Shown here: positions 44,027 through 53,215 of the stretch, one piece after another
Numbering within the stretch: position 1 is the first letter of the stretch
Layout: each line of letters starts with the position of its first letter
DNA from: COE1 sp910588595
Lineage (GTDB): Bacteria; Bacillota; Clostridia; Lachnospirales; Lachnospiraceae
NCBI GenBank assembly: GCA_948957135.1
Contig: CARDBT010000005.1
Span: 42,177-106,176, forward strand
Direction: 5' to 3'
DNA: 64,000 nt
The notes under the pieces: generated by a model
The model's database searches: none
What the model was told of the DNA's origin: nothing
Seen by the model: only the letters and a program-made list of their open reading frames with translations
Program-made: the position numbers and the translations under genes

Positions 44027-46168
44027 CTAACCCAACGAAATCTGAAAATGACACACTTCCTTTTTCGTCAGCTCCCGACTCCGCGCATCTGGCTGCGAGC
44101 CGCCCATATAAATATGATACGTTCCCGGATTCAGGACATGCTCTCCCTTCTCGTCATAGAGCATAAATGCCTCTCTCGGCAGCACTGCCTCGATCTTCTT
44201 CGTCTCACCCGCCGCGAGCGGCACCTTCACGATCTTTTTCAGCTGAGGGTTCGGCGCGTCCTCACGCTCGAGACCGACATACACCTGAACGGTCTCAATC
44301 CCGTCCATCGACCCGGTATTGGTGACTTCCGCCTGCAGGACAACACCCTTCTCCCCGTTGATATCATCAGACACAAGCGCCGCATCTGCATATGTATAAT
44401 CTGTGTACGACAGCCCGAAGCCAAACGGATATAACGCATCCTGCTTCATATAGCGGTAGGTCCTGCCCTTCATTGAGTAGTCCTCGAACGCCGGAAGCTC
44501 CTCCACTGTGCGGTAAAATGTCACAGGAAGTTTTCCCTCCGGGTTTGCATCGCCAAACAGGATCCTTGCGATCGCTGCACCGCCCTGTGCGCCCGGATAC
44601 CATCCCTGCACTATGGCATCGAGATTCTCGTCCTCCCATGTCACTGCCATCGCGCTTCCCGTCAGAAGTACCAGGATCACAGGCTTTCCACTCTCCTTCG
44701 CGATCTTTAAGATATCCCGCTGCAGTCCAGGCAGATCCAGGTTGGGTTTGTCGCCGCTTCCGTACTCATTTCCGGTATCGCCCTCCTCGCCTTCAAGCGA
44801 AGCATCCAGACCCATCACTGCGATCACGACATCACTCTCCCTGCAGACACCGCGCACCTCGGAAGCGCGGTCATTCGCCTGAGCAAGTCCGCTCGTCCTG
44901 TCCTTGTACAGATGGCAGCCCTCGGAATAAAGGACACGCACCTCATCGCCTACATAGTCCTGAATCCCCTCGAGCACCGTCACATAGCGCGACGCCGTCC
45001 CCTCATAGTTACCGACAAGCGCCCTGCGGTTGTCCGCGTTCGGACCGATCACACCGATGGTGCGGATCTTGTCTTTGTGCAGCGGCAGGGTATGATTGTC
45101 ATTCTTGAGCAGAACGACACAGCGCTCCGCCACCTGCTCATTCATCTTCCTCATCTCGGGTGAATCCACGACCGTATATGGAATCCTGTCATACGGATTC
45201 TCGCCCTTTTCGTCAAACACTCCCAGTTTCATGCGCGAGGTAAACAGATTTACCACTGCCTCATCGAGCCGTTTTTCATCTACCAGCCCTTCCTCCACCG
45301 CCTGTTTTAGATACAGGAACAGTGAGCCGCAGTTTAAGTCGCACCCGTTGTTCATAGCGAGTGAGACAGACTCCACAGGCGTCGCTGTCACGCCGTGATG
45401 CTCATGGAAATCCCTGATCGCCCAGCAGTCCGAGGTCACATGTCCGTCAAATCCCCACTCCTTACGGAGAATCTCCTGTAAAAGGCGTTCGCTTCCGCAG
45501 CAGGGCTCTCCGTTTGTGCGGTTGTACGCACCCATAACGGTCTCCACTCCGGCTTCCTGCACACACGCCTGAAATGCCGGAAGATACGTCTCTCTCAGAT
45601 CCTGTTCACCAACACATGCGTCAAAGCTGTGACGCACGGACTCCGGTCCGCTGTGCACTGCAAAATGCTTTGCACACGCAGCAGTCTTTAGATACTTCTC
45701 GTCGTGTCCCTGAAGTCCCTGGATATAGCGCACACCGAGCCTGCTCGTGAGATATGGATCCTCGCCAAAAGTCTCATGCCCGCGCCCCCATCTCGGATCG
45801 CGGAAGATATTGACATTGGGCGCCCAGAATGTAAGTCCTTTGTAAATGTCCTCGTCGTCTCCGTCCTGCTGCATCGCAAACTTTGCCCGAGCCTCCGTGG
45901 AGACCGCATCGCCGACCTGCTCCATCAGATCCTCGTCAAATGCCGCTGCCATGCCGACCGCCTGCGGGAACACTGTCGCCGTACCCGCGCGTGCCACACC
46001 GTGCAGCGCCTCGTTCCACCAGTTGTACGCCTTGATGCCCAGCCGCTCGATCGCCGGAGATTGGTGAACTGTCTGCATCACCTTCTCATCCAGTGTCATC
46101 TGTGCGACAAGCTCCTGTGCGCGCTTGCGGTACTCCGCTGTCTTTTCCTTGTTACGAACCAATTCCAT
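44027..46168 (-). CDS. GH3 beta-xylosidase/beta-glucosidase
   Basis: This 713-residue cytoplasmic enzyme has the family 3 layout: an N-terminal barrel (YNWWNEALHGVARAGTATVF, NIFRDPRWGRGHETFGEDPY, CAKHFAVHSGPE) with nucleophile Asp247 in HVTSDCWAI. An alpha/beta sandwich (VIAVMGLDASLEGEEGD, VLLTGSAMAVTW) and a C-terminal fibronectin-like domain (about 590-713) follow. The SDCW segment and the NWWNEALHG start are typical of xylosidase-type members. It should split xylose from short xylo-oligosaccharides. The ATG at 46166-46168 follows GGAGG. A clear terminator follows the gene. There is no signal peptide. Confidence 0.9.
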   Translation of the reverse strand: MELVRNKEKTAEYRKRAQELVAQMTLDEKVMQTVHQSPAIERLGIKAYNWWNEALHGVARAGTATVFPQAVGMAAAFDEDLMEQVGDAVSTEARAKFAMQQDGDDEDIYKGLTFWAPNVNIFRDPRWGRGHETFGEDPYLTSRLGVRYIQGLQGHDEKYLKTAACAKHFAVHSGPESVRHSFDACVGEQDLRETYLPAFQACVQEAGVETVMGAYNRTNGEPCCGSERLLQEILRKEWGFDGHVTSDCWAIRDFHEHHGVTATPVESVSLAMNNGCDLNCGSLFLYLKQAVEEGLVDEKRLDEAVVNLFTSRMKLGVFDEKGENPYDRIPYTVVDSPEMRKMNEQVAERCVVLLKNDNHTLPLHKDKIRTIGVIGPNADNRRALVGNYEGTASRYVTVLEGIQDYVGDEVRVLYSEGCHLYKDRTSGLAQANDRASEVRGVCRESDVVIAVMGLDASLEGEEGDTGNEYGSGDKPNLDLPGLQRDILKIAKESGKPVILVLLTGSAMAVTWEDENLDAIVQGWYPGAQGGAAIARILFGDANPEGKLPVTFYRTVEELPAFEDYSMKGRTYRYMKQDALYPFGFGLSYTDYTYADAALVSDDINGEKGVVLQAEVTNTGSMDGIETVQVYVGLEREDAPNPQLKKIVKVPLAAGETKKIEAVLPREAFMLYDEKGEHVLNPGTYHIYMGGSQPDARSRELTKKEVCHFQISLG

Positions 46169-46335
46169 CGTGTGTGCCTCCTCACTTTTTCAAAACTCAA
46201 AACAATTGGCAAAAGAAAAATTGTTTTTTTAAGCATACAATATTTTTTTGACAAATACTGCCTACCATTTGCGCGAAGATACCCATATCTTGCGTTTCTA
46301 AAATCATCTGCGCCGCCGTCTCCAAAAACTCCCCG

Positions 46336-48030
46336 CTACTTTGCAAACCACCAGCTCTTGACCTCAAACCCCTCACCGTCAAATATCAGATACAGATCAT
46401 GGACACCCTCCGCCGACGTCAAAAGCTGTGTCTCACATTCTGCAAATTCCTGCTCGTCAGTCAGCTCTCCTATCCGGAGTTCTGCAAGAACCGCTCCATC
46501 CAGACCGTCTATGCGCACCTGTATCGCACCCTCCGCGGTCCTGTTTTCTGCACACCGCAGCGCTGCGGCGAACAGCTTCGGTGATCCCTCAGCAAAATCC
46601 ACACCTGCAACTTTGATAAAATCACCGCTTCCAATATCCGTCAGCACCATATCGATGCCGCCGGCATTCTCGTCAGTCCTGTCCTCCGCAGCCGTGTCCA
46701 CACCCGCCATGACAGCAAAGCATGCCGCCGGATTCCTCTGATAAGCGTCCACGTACCGGATCTGCTTCCTGCCGCTGAGCGTCTGCCGGATCTCCCCGAT
46801 CGTGCCGTCAGCCTGCATCTCAAACGCGTCGATGTGCGTGCAGCGGTATCCTTTCTCCACACCCATCGCCTTCTCAAGAACCCTCGTGTGGTAAGCGATA
46901 TACCACTGATCCTGAAAATTGAACACACAGTGATGATTGTTGCCGCTCAGCCCGAATACGCTGCCCGGATTTCGGAGTATCGTCTCCTGGTACACAAACG
47001 GCCCCATCGGCGTGTCGCTGACCAGGCATGCGATCTCACCGCTGTGAAACCCGTACTGTTCCGTGCCCGCCTCGTCGACCTGCCAGTTCGTGCAATATGT
47101 ATAATAATATTTGCTGCCTGCCTTGTGGATGCCGGAGTCTTCAAACAGATAGGGCACATCGATCGTCTGCGGCTCACCGACAATGCTGATCATGTCCGCT
47201 CCCAGCTCGACCACTCTTCCCGTGCCCGGCGCAGCAACCTTCCCCTCCGGCACACCGCCGCCAAAATACAGATAGGCTCTCCCATCATCGTCCATCAGCA
47301 CCGCCGGGTCGAACAGCCACAGCACATCGGCGCAGTTTGGTGTTTCCCTGGTGATCAGCCCTTTTCCCAGCGGATCCCGGAACGGTCCCGTGGGCGAGTC
47401 CGCCTGCAGGACACCGATCCCGCCGCCTGCATCCGCAAAATACAGGAAAAACTGGTCTTTCCCGTCAATCTCCTTCCACGCTGCAGCCGGCGCCCACGAA
47501 TTTCTCGCCCACTTCGCAACACCCTCGCCGGAAGCCGCGTTCACAGCCCCGTGATCGGTAAAATTGACCATATCGTCCGTCGAGATCACGTTGATCTGGT
47601 GGATCTTACTGTATGTGTTCTCCTTGACGCTCTTGACCGAATCGTACTCAAACGCATCTGCAGTCATATAGATGTACACCCTGTCCTTGTAAACCATCGC
47701 ATATGGATCCGCGCCGAACCGCTGCGTCATCAGCGGGTTGGTGTCATTTATGCCCTTGTAGCCCTTTGTTATCGTTAACTCTTTTATATCCATTTTTATA
47801 TCCATGTCCGTTCCTTCCTCCTGTAACTCCTCTAAAACTGCCGTTGTCTGGTTCTCTGGCTGCCTGTCTTCTGCTTCTCCACTTTGATCCAGCACCGCAT
47901 CCTCATTTTGCACCGTCTTCGCACCACTGTCAGATGGCGCCGCGCAGGCGCTGCTGACCGCCATCACACCCACTGCCAGAAACGCTGCACTTTTCCACGC
48001 TTTCTTTTTCTGCAACACTTTATCTCCCAC
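46336..48030 (-). CDS. GH43 lipoprotein with CBM6-like domain, arabinofuranosidase-type
   Basis: This extracellular family 43 enzyme starts with a lysine-rich lipoprotein signal (KKKAWKSAAFLAVGVMAVSS, then the lipid Cys) and an acidic linker to about residue 85. The propeller shows QRFGADPYAMVYKDRVYIYM with the base Asp, ARNSWAPAAAWKEIDGKDQF and LFEDSGIHKAGSKYYYTY with the acid Glu. A CBM6-like module (about 440-564) ends GEGFEVKSWWFAK. This layout fits arabinoxylan arabinofuranohydrolases and related arabinofuranosidases. All candidate starts are non-ATG: GTG at 48030 after AAGGTG, GTG at 48018 or TTG at 48015 after GGGAG. The exact start is uncertain by up to five residues, the signal peptide being kept in each case. 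It follows GH39 by 69 bases. Confidence 0.87.
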   Translation of the reverse strand: MGDKVLQKKKAWKSAAFLAVGVMAVSSACAAPSDSGAKTVQNEDAVLDQSGEAEDRQPENQTTAVLEELQEEGTDMDIKMDIKELTITKGYKGINDTNPLMTQRFGADPYAMVYKDRVYIYMTADAFEYDSVKSVKENTYSKIHQINVISTDDMVNFTDHGAVNAASGEGVAKWARNSWAPAAAWKEIDGKDQFFLYFADAGGGIGVLQADSPTGPFRDPLGKGLITRETPNCADVLWLFDPAVLMDDDGRAYLYFGGGVPEGKVAAPGTGRVVELGADMISIVGEPQTIDVPYLFEDSGIHKAGSKYYYTYCTNWQVDEAGTEQYGFHSGEIACLVSDTPMGPFVYQETILRNPGSVFGLSGNNHHCVFNFQDQWYIAYHTRVLEKAMGVEKGYRCTHIDAFEMQADGTIGEIRQTLSGRKQIRYVDAYQRNPAACFAVMAGVDTAAEDRTDENAGGIDMVLTDIGSGDFIKVAGVDFAEGSPKLFAAALRCAENRTAEGAIQVRIDGLDGAVLAELRIGELTDEQEFAECETQLLTSAEGVHDLYLIFDGEGFEVKSWWFAK

Positions 48031-48099
48031 ACCTCAAATCACCTTACGCTCTTACTCAATCTGTTCCGGAATGACGCAGCGCCAGTCTGTGCATCCCCG

Positions 48100-49620
48100 T
48101 CACTCTGCGGAAACCACACGCCCATAATCATAGCCGCGGTCAGACTCTACATCACATCTTTGTACCTCAAAACAGACAACTGCATTTCTCCGCATCGGGA
48201 GCGTGATCTCCACATGCCCGTCCGCGCTCTCCAGCCTGCACGTCCGCACAAAAGGTTTTGCCGCCTGCTGCAGAAGCTTTTTCTGTCCGTCTGTCAGATC
48301 CGCAGGTTCCCCCAGATCATGCCACACTTTTAACGGATTGCAGGTCTCCTCGTCCACCGTCTCTGTCAGCAGGCTGTACGCACCCGCGTCCGCCGCCAGG
48401 GAGAGCACGATGCGCTTCTCCTCCCCCGCGCCCGATTCCACCGGATTCCAGCCTATGCCCAGATAGCCGCCGTCCTGCTTTCTCAGTACTACCACATCGT
48501 CGTCCTTGTAGACGCACGCCCCCTCGCTGCGCCGCAGCTTCTTGTAAAACGCAAACGTCCAGAAAGTCGGCTTGGGGATGCAGCCGTCCGCCACCAGCCC
48601 GAATCCGCCGTGAAACGGTGTGAACGGCACGCCCTGCTCCTCAAACACATCCCCGAATGTCCAGTACGAGTACGACGCGTTCCCGTCGCCGAGGCGCGAC
48701 AGCTGGTGCGCGATGAACGCCGCATTCAGGTTTGTGTCGTGGATCACGCTCTTTGGCGTGTAGGAAGTGTTGAACTCCGTGATGTGGATCGGCAGACCCC
48801 TGTACTCCTCAAAAGAATCAATGATATCCCGCGAAGTCCTCAGATTGGCAAACCCATCCTCCGCGCTCATCAGCTTCACATAGTCATAGTGCCCCGCGCG
48901 ATCCGGCTGTTCGATCGTGTAGTGATGCCTGGTCACAAAATCCACCGCGATGCCGTGCTCCCTGCAGTACTCCATGAAAGCGCGGATCCAGATCTCATCC
49001 GTGCCGCCGCAGACTGCGGGACCGCCCACGCGGAACCTGCTGTCCACCGCCTTGACCGCGTCAAACGTCTCGTGGAAGAGCCGGAAGTACTCCTGCATGT
49101 CCGCATTCTCCCAGAATCCGCACAGATTCGGCTCATTCCACACCTCGATCGGCCATGTCAGAACCTCCTGCGCACCATAACGGCTCATCAGGTGGCGCAG
49201 CAGACTCTGCACCATCTCACACCACACCCCATAATCGCGCGGCGGGGTCGTATTTCCCTTCCAGTAAAAGATCGTCTGTGTGCCGCGCGCAAGCTTCTCC
49301 GGCATGAAGCCCAGCTCCAGAAAAGGCCGCAGCCCCACACTCCTGTAAAAATCCATCACCCTGTCCAGATATGTATAATTATACTCTACCTTCCTGACGC
49401 CGTTCTCCTCATATTCATGATATATCGCCATATCATCACAGAACAGGCCATGTCCCCTGATATGCTGAAATCCGATCTCCGCCTGCACCAGTTTCAGCTG
49501 CTCCTGGTACTCCTGTGTCAGGGCAAGCCCCATGCGCCCTGTGCCGATGCAGAAATCCACATGATTCTCAAAAAACGCTTCCGCATTCCTGTCCACTGCA
49601 ATTCTTTTTTCCTCTGGCAT
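48100..49620 (-). CDS. GH39 beta-xylosidase
   Basis: This 506-residue enzyme has the normal GH39 length. Landmarks are FQHIRGHGLFCDDMAIY, LRPFLELGFMPEKLA, the acid/base Glu163 in PIEVWNEPNLCGFW and the nucleophile Glu282 in IHITEFNTSY. A small C-terminal beta-domain follows the barrel (about 350-506). No signal peptide is present, so it acts inside on xylobiose and longer products. The ATG at 49618-49620 follows GGAGGAGAGT; an ATG 12 bases upstream overlaps that site and is rejected. It is the first gene of the GH39-GH43-GH3 unit and is divergent from the TetR gene. Confidence 0.92.
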   Translation of the reverse strand: MPEEKRIAVDRNAEAFFENHVDFCIGTGRMGLALTQEYQEQLKLVQAEIGFQHIRGHGLFCDDMAIYHEYEENGVRKVEYNYTYLDRVMDFYRSVGLRPFLELGFMPEKLARGTQTIFYWKGNTTPPRDYGVWCEMVQSLLRHLMSRYGAQEVLTWPIEVWNEPNLCGFWENADMQEYFRLFHETFDAVKAVDSRFRVGGPAVCGGTDEIWIRAFMEYCREHGIAVDFVTRHHYTIEQPDRAGHYDYVKLMSAEDGFANLRTSRDIIDSFEEYRGLPIHITEFNTSYTPKSVIHDTNLNAAFIAHQLSRLGDGNASYSYWTFGDVFEEQGVPFTPFHGGFGLVADGCIPKPTFWTFAFYKKLRRSEGACVYKDDDVVVLRKQDGGYLGIGWNPVESGAGEEKRIVLSLAADAGAYSLLTETVDEETCNPLKVWHDLGEPADLTDGQKKLLQQAAKPFVRTCRLESADGHVEITLPMRRNAVVCFEVQRCDVESDRGYDYGRVVSAE

Positions 49621-49816
49621 ACTCTCCTCCATATCGTCTGTGCGATCTTAATTGATCCAAAAACATGCTCTCTAAAAAGCTATTACCATTATATTTTACA
49701 ACCGCGCCAGATACAATGATTTTTACTCACTAAATTTTGATCTATCCTCCGATGTATTGTCCGCCAATGATCAGAAAGCATCACAGGACCATGCACGAAA
49801 GTTTTGTTCGGAGAGA

Positions 49817-49862
49817 TTGACAAAAACGCTGCCGCGATTTAATATATAATTATCGTTATATA
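49817..49862 (+). promoter_or_regulatory. sigma-A promoter and possible TetR operator
   Basis: TTGACA (49817-49822) and TAATAT (49840-49845) are 17 bases apart, upstream of the TetR-type gene. The -10 overlaps an imperfect palindrome of the form ATATAA-TTATCG-TTATATAA (49843-49862), a possible autoregulatory operator. The operator is inference. Confidence 0.5.
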
Positions 49863-49892
49863 ACCCAAATAATAAAACAGGAGGAATAAACT

Positions 49893-50462
49893 ATGCCGCC
49901 AAAACCCAGGATCACAAGAGAGATGGTTGTTGACGCTGCATTTGAGGTTGCCCGCCAGACAGGTTCAGAAAATATCAATGCAAGGACCGTATCAAAACAG
50001 CTGAACTGTTCCACACAGCCCGTTATGTACCATTTCGCGACGATCGAAGCTTTAAAAAAGGCTGCTTATGAAAAAGCGGACAACTACCACACGCAGTATC
50101 TGATGCACATTTCGGAAACACAGAAAGATGTGTTGTCCGGGATCGGATTGAATTACATCCGCTTTGCCGTCGAAGAACCGAATCTGTTCCGTTTTCTGTT
50201 CCAATCGGGTTTCATAGCCGAAAATACGATCCTTGCAATGATCGGCTCCCCGGAACTTGTACCTGTTATCTCCGCCGTGCAGGAAGAAACAAAGCTGAAC
50301 ATAAGTCAGACAAAAGAAATCTTTATGATACTTGCGATGTTCGTTCACGGATATGCCAGCATCACTGCCAACAACGCGCTGACGTATGACGAAAAACTTA
50401 TATCGACATATTTAAAGCGGGTATACACAGGTGCGGTACTCGCAATACAGGAGGTAAGATAA
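49893..50462 (+). CDS. TetR/AcrR-family transcriptional regulator
   Basis: This 189-residue protein has the N-terminal helix-turn-helix ITREMVVDAAFEVARQTGSE with ARTVSKQLNCSTQPVMYHFA (about residues 8-56). Its C-terminal all-helical ligand and dimer domain (FRFLFQSGFIAENTILAMIG) is of the TetR_C type. The ATG at 49893 follows AGGAGGAATAAACT. It is one base from the CPBP protease gene, which is coupled in turn to an AraC gene, so the three form one operon. It may repress this operon through the palindrome in its promoter. The inducer is unknown. Confidence 0.88.
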   Translation: MPPKPRITREMVVDAAFEVARQTGSENINARTVSKQLNCSTQPVMYHFATIEALKKAAYEKADNYHTQYLMHISETQKDVLSGIGLNYIRFAVEEPNLFRFLFQSGFIAENTILAMIGSPELVPVISAVQEETKLNISQTKEIFMILAMFVHGYASITANNALTYDEKLISTYLKRVYTGAVLAIQEVR

Positions 50463-50463
50463 C

Positions 50464-51147
50464 ATGCGTAGTTTAACGAAGACAGACCGGAGCACTGTCC
50501 TCACAGTCGCCGGTCTGACCACAATGATCCTGCTGACTATGACAAAAGTGATACCGTCGACACAGATCGCCGGGTACGGCGTGTTTGTCGGTATCGCGTT
50601 CTTCTTCATCACAGAAGCCGCTGCAAAAACACGGGACGCTGATTCGGGACTGCGTTTCAGTACGATCCCTGCGGATATCCGGAAACCGGGCGTGATGCTC
50701 TGGACGCTGCTGCCGACGGTGAGCGCTATCGCGACACTTATTGTGGGAGATCTGATCTTCGGCGGAGCTTTTGTCTCCCACGTGCTGGGACGGACAAGTT
50801 CCATGCTGTCCTTCAATAAGATACCGCTGCTGATCGGTCAGGTGATCCTTGCAGCATGGGGCGAAGAGATCGCGTTCCGCGGATTTTTCGTCGGAAAAGC
50901 CATGAAAATATTCCCGTTCTGGCTCTGCGCCGCGGTATCGTCCATTGTCTTTGCGGCTGGTCACATTGCGCCAGGAGACGCTGGTCTTGTGCTTTATGAT
51001 GTGGCTGGAATCTTCATCGACAGTGTACTCTATGCGATCGTTTATCGCAAATCCGGCAACTGCATGATCAGCACGATCTCCCACATTTTGAGCAATGGGA
51101 TCGCCATCGCTTCCACTTTGATCTTTTTTATGGAGGAGTTTATATGA
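50464..51147 (+). CDS. CPBP-family intramembrane metalloprotease (CAAX/Abi type)
   Basis: This 227-residue polytopic membrane protein has about six to seven helices. The diagnostic motif EEIAFR (Glu134, Glu135, Arg139) follows LLIGQVILAAWG, and a His (His167) lies in VFAAGHIAP with a further SHILSNG near the C-terminus, as in the Abi/Rce1 family. Members cleave within or near the membrane; in Firmicutes several are linked to bacteriocin self-immunity or envelope stress. The start follows a GGAGG site that overlaps the TetR stop. Its last bases overlap the AraC gene start by four bases. The natural substrate is unknown. Confidence 0.85.
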   Translation: MRSLTKTDRSTVLTVAGLTTMILLTMTKVIPSTQIAGYGVFVGIAFFFITEAAAKTRDADSGLRFSTIPADIRKPGVMLWTLLPTVSAIATLIVGDLIFGGAFVSHVLGRTSSMLSFNKIPLLIGQVILAAWGEEIAFRGFFVGKAMKIFPFWLCAAVSSIVFAAGHIAPGDAGLVLYDVAGIFIDSVLYAIVYRKSGNCMISTISHILSNGIAIASTLIFFMEEFI

Positions 51148-51962
51148 ATTATATCTATTTTACCGGCTACGATGCCGAGCACACCAGCGATTTTGTGTTT
51201 GACATCACAGAAGGTTACAACTGCCACCTCCTTCTGATCACCCACACGCCCGCGCGCTTCCGCATCGGCGAAACAACGGAGGAGTACCCCGCACACTGCG
51301 CCATGCTCTACACGCCCCACACACCTATCTGGTACAGCGCCAGCACAGACAGCTACAGCGATGACTGGGTGCGCTTCTCGTCGGACGAGACTTTCGTGAA
51401 AAGCTTTCCGCAGACCAACCGCCCCTTTCCGATCTCGGATCCGGAATACTGCCACAACCTCATGCAGCTGCTCACCTGGGAAACCTCCCTGTGGACAGGC
51501 GCTTCCCGCTCCTGCAACCACGCCAGGGCAGAGGCCTGCACAGACCAGTCAGACGGCAATGACAACGCAGTCATTGCCCAGCTGCTGCGCATCCTGTTCC
51601 TGAAACTGCGCGATGATGCACTGCACCACGCCGTGTCCTCGCGCGACCATGACCTCCTGATGCTGCGCCGCCAGATATCCAACACCCCGGAACTTCCATG
51701 GACCATCCGCAAAATGGCAGAGCAGCTGCATATCAGCCCTGGGCATCTGCAGCTGCTCTACAAACAGCAGTTTGGTATATCCTGTATGGACGACGTGATC
51801 GACTTTCGTCTCCGCAAGGCAAAAGATCTGCTCGCATACACAGAGCAGAGCATCGCAGAGATCGCAGAACAGTGCGGCTACAAAAACATCGAACACTTCT
51901 GCCGCCAGTTCCGCAAGAACACTGACACTACGCCCGGAAGATTCAGGAACGATCTGCGATGA
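51144..51962 (+). CDS. AraC-family transcriptional regulator
   Basis: This 272-residue regulator has an N-terminal arabinose-binding-like cupin (DITEGYNCHLLLITHTPARF, MLYTPHTPIWYSA). A C-terminal AraC domain has IRKMAEQLHISPGHLQLLYK and IAEIAEQCGYKNIEHFCRQF, ending in TTPGRFRNDLR. It overlaps the CPBP gene through ATGA, showing translational coupling. Its end is six bases from the convergent end of the GH8 gene. A likely role is control of the flanking xylan genes, by position only. About 40 residues (near 115-150) between the two domains look unstructured. Confidence 0.88.
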   Translation: MNYIYFTGYDAEHTSDFVFDITEGYNCHLLLITHTPARFRIGETTEEYPAHCAMLYTPHTPIWYSASTDSYSDDWVRFSSDETFVKSFPQTNRPFPISDPEYCHNLMQLLTWETSLWTGASRSCNHARAEACTDQSDGNDNAVIAQLLRILFLKLRDDALHHAVSSRDHDLLMLRRQISNTPELPWTIRKMAEQLHISPGHLQLLYKQQFGISCMDDVIDFRLRKAKDLLAYTEQSIAEIAEQCGYKNIEHFCRQFRKNTDTTPGRFRNDLR

Positions 51963-51968
51963 CCTCGA

Positions 51969-53099
51969 TCACCAGATCCGGTAATTCCCGCTCAGTGCCA
52001 GAAATGCAAAGAAATACAGACAATTGTCATAATAGCGCCGCTCGCCTGTGCGCATGGGCATCTTCCAAAAACGCTCCACCCACTCCCTGCTGCAGTCCGT
52101 GGTGGCAGCAAGCGTCGACATCGCCACAGTCGCCGGGATCGCCACCGGATGGAGCGCCCACTCCTGCGCTATGCTACCGTCTATCTCATAGACGTGGTAT
52201 GTATCTTCTCTGCCAGCCTCGAGCAGAAACTCCTGGATCGCCTGCGCCGCATGGCACTGTCCCTCATCCTTCCCAAACCACTCATAGTCCAGCCCGATAT
52301 TTGCCACGGTGCGGTACGAGTCGCTGTAGAACCAGTCGTGCCGATCCTGCGTCCAGGGGAGCTTCCTGCGAAACGGGCTTCCGTCAAACTCGGCGTACTC
52401 CGCAGAAAATCCTGTCTTCTCATGACATGCTTTCGCCAGATACCGGCGACTCTCAACCGCTGCACGCTCCCAGAATGCCCTGTCCTCCTCATACGCCCAC
52501 AGCGCAAACAGCTCATAAAAATGAGGCAGATGATATGACGGATCCGTGAAATCGATCCCCGGCACGAACAGTATCTGATAATTGTCCCTGTTCCACATCG
52601 GCACGCCGGTTCTGCCGTTCTCGCCTTTGTGCAGGCACGCCCGCAGGATCTCTCTCGCCTCGTGGGAATAGTTGAAAATACCTTCCCCGTCCCCCCATCT
52701 GTTCGATGCGAAGAAGAGCGCCATCGCGAAGAACTCCTCGCCGTCCGGTGCCGGGCTGTCCGCATTTTTCGTGCCGTCCGTCGCGCAGGACCACGCAAAA
52801 TACCCCTCGTGGAAACCGTCCTCCATCCACATATAAGTCTTTACCCACTTCCAGAGCCGGTCAAACTCCTCGCGCATGTCAAGCTGCACACAGATCATCA
52901 TGCCGTATGACATGCCCTCCGTGCGGGCGTCATTGTTGCCCGTGTCCATGATGTATGCCATGTCGTCGCCCACCGGATAGTAGACGCGCTCGTCCTCTTT
53001 TCCATAAAAATAAAAATCTCTGATCTCCTCAAGACGCGCTTTTATCTGCGCCTGCTCGATTCCGATCTCTGCAAATACATTGCGGTATTGTGTCTTCAT
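51969..53099 (-). CDS. GH8 reducing-end xylose-releasing exo-oligoxylanase (Rex type)
   Basis: Rex enzymes remove one xylose from the reducing end of xylotriose and longer oligomers. The 376-residue protein matches the family in size. YPVGDDMAYIMDTGNNDART leads to the proton donor Glu61 in TEGMSYGMM. The likely general base is Asp260 in WFYSDSYRT. WKWVKTYMWM, FAWSCATDGT and DSPAPDGEEFFAMALFFAS are further family segments. There is no signal peptide, consistent with action on imported xylo-oligosaccharides. The ATG at 53097-53099 follows AGGAAAGGAATG. It is convergent with the AraC gene and 116 bases downstream of the GH29 gene. Confidence 0.92.
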   Translation of the reverse strand: MKTQYRNVFAEIGIEQAQIKARLEEIRDFYFYGKEDERVYYPVGDDMAYIMDTGNNDARTEGMSYGMMICVQLDMREEFDRLWKWVKTYMWMEDGFHEGYFAWSCATDGTKNADSPAPDGEEFFAMALFFASNRWGDGEGIFNYSHEAREILRACLHKGENGRTGVPMWNRDNYQILFVPGIDFTDPSYHLPHFYELFALWAYEEDRAFWERAAVESRRYLAKACHEKTGFSAEYAEFDGSPFRRKLPWTQDRHDWFYSDSYRTVANIGLDYEWFGKDEGQCHAAQAIQEFLLEAGREDTYHVYEIDGSIAQEWALHPVAIPATVAMSTLAATTDCSREWVERFWKMPMRTGERRYYDNCLYFFAFLALSGNYRIW

Positions 53100-53215
53100 G
53101 ATTCATTCCTTTCCTCATAACATAGTGATTTCCTACAGATCTTTACAGTAATACCCTTTCATTGTATGCCCGCCCTGGGTGAAAGGCTACTCAAAAACTG
53201 CTCTCTTCTTCTCAT

